DNA of 64,000 nucleotides, taken from positions 992,001 to 1,056,000 of the forward strand of contig PCDI01000001.1 of assembly GCA_002778195.1 (NCBI GenBank), read 5' to 3'. The position numbers and the translations under genes were made by a program. Positions within the stretch are counted from its first letter, which is position 1, and every line of letters begins with the position of its first letter. Source of the DNA: Raffaelea ambrosiae (taxonomy: Eukaryota > Ascomycota > Sordariomycetes > Ophiostomatales > Ophiostomataceae). Below, in pieces: positions 63,892 to 64,000 of this stretch. The notes beneath the pieces were generated by a model that saw nothing but the letters and a program-made list of their open reading frames with translations, was not told the origin of the DNA and made no database searches.

Positions 63892-64000
63892 GTTTGTGGA
63901 TGTGTGATTGCGAAGGAGAGTGAGGTGGTTCTGTCTAAATGTGGTGTCCGTGGACGCAGACGACGCAAAAGCGAGAGACAGTTGACAAAAGGGAACGGCA

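Noticed and set aside
1..64000. CRISPR array, rRNA or intact transposase gene
   Set aside because: No regularly spaced repeats with unique spacers, no rRNA-like sequence, and no transposase or reverse-transcriptase motifs were seen.

Overview
This window is nuclear DNA from a filamentous ascomycete, most likely a Sordariomycete. The evidence is short introns with GTRNGT donors and CTAAC/CTGAC branch sites, eukaryotic tRNA genes, GC-rich coding sequence alternating with pyrimidine-rich intergenic DNA, and Pezizomycotina gene families (SIP5, FHA-kinase, secreted AA8 cytochrome, GH67 alpha-glucuronidase, sugar-porter MFS). There are 17 well-supported protein genes, two tRNAs, and a 17.2-20.3 kb stretch of weak or decayed coding fragments. 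No operon logic, CRISPR array, rRNA or intact transposon is visible. Gene starts were placed on the first sensible ATG, and exon joins were checked for phase.

Layout: 1-3468 is a repeat-rich leader. 3469-6249 (+) is a conserved fungal protein with a very long low-complexity tail. 6851-9370 (-) is a UFD1-fold zinc-finger protein. 11216-14103 (+) is an F-box-type, Cys-rich protein with a likely 7-nt microexon. 14835-14908 (+) is tRNA-Lys(CTT). 15551-16987 (-) is ARP6. 17.7-19.7 kb holds small ORFs and a DUF3716-like remnant. 20427-22974 (-) is an FHA-protein kinase with an assembly gap in its intron. 23515-25011 (+) is an uncharacterised basic-tailed protein. 25954-27044 (-) is a secreted AA8 cytochrome. 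29095-30806 (-) is a type II membrane glycosyltransferase-like protein. 33639-35108 (+) is an ARA2-like aldo/keto reductase. 36430-39326 (-) is SIP5. 41893-43769 (-) is a sugar transporter. 45087-45168 (-) is tRNA-Ser(AGA). 45287-47941 (-) is GH67. 48779-50773 (+) is a BTB-fold protein. 51793-53046 (+) is an MBL-fold hydrolase. 53419-54885 (-) is a two-J-domain membrane protein. 55537-56262 (-) is an Asp/Glu-racemase-superfamily enzyme. 57481-60058 (-) is a large MFS transporter. 62663-63891 (-) is UBC6.

Themes: several genes belong to ubiquitin or protein quality control (UFD1-like, F-box-like, J-protein, UBC6). Others suit growth on plant polysaccharide (GH67, AA8 cytochrome, sugar porter, ARA2-like reductase). 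Nothing in the sequence shows that they form one system. The most unusual signals are the microexon with two possible C-termini, three G19 tracts in introns of minus-strand genes, a racemase-fold enzyme with the single-Cys arrangement of arylmalonate decarboxylase, a 13-bp-arm perfect hairpin, and a 12-bp inverted repeat built on CACGTG motifs. I found no convincing previously undescribed multi-gene system.
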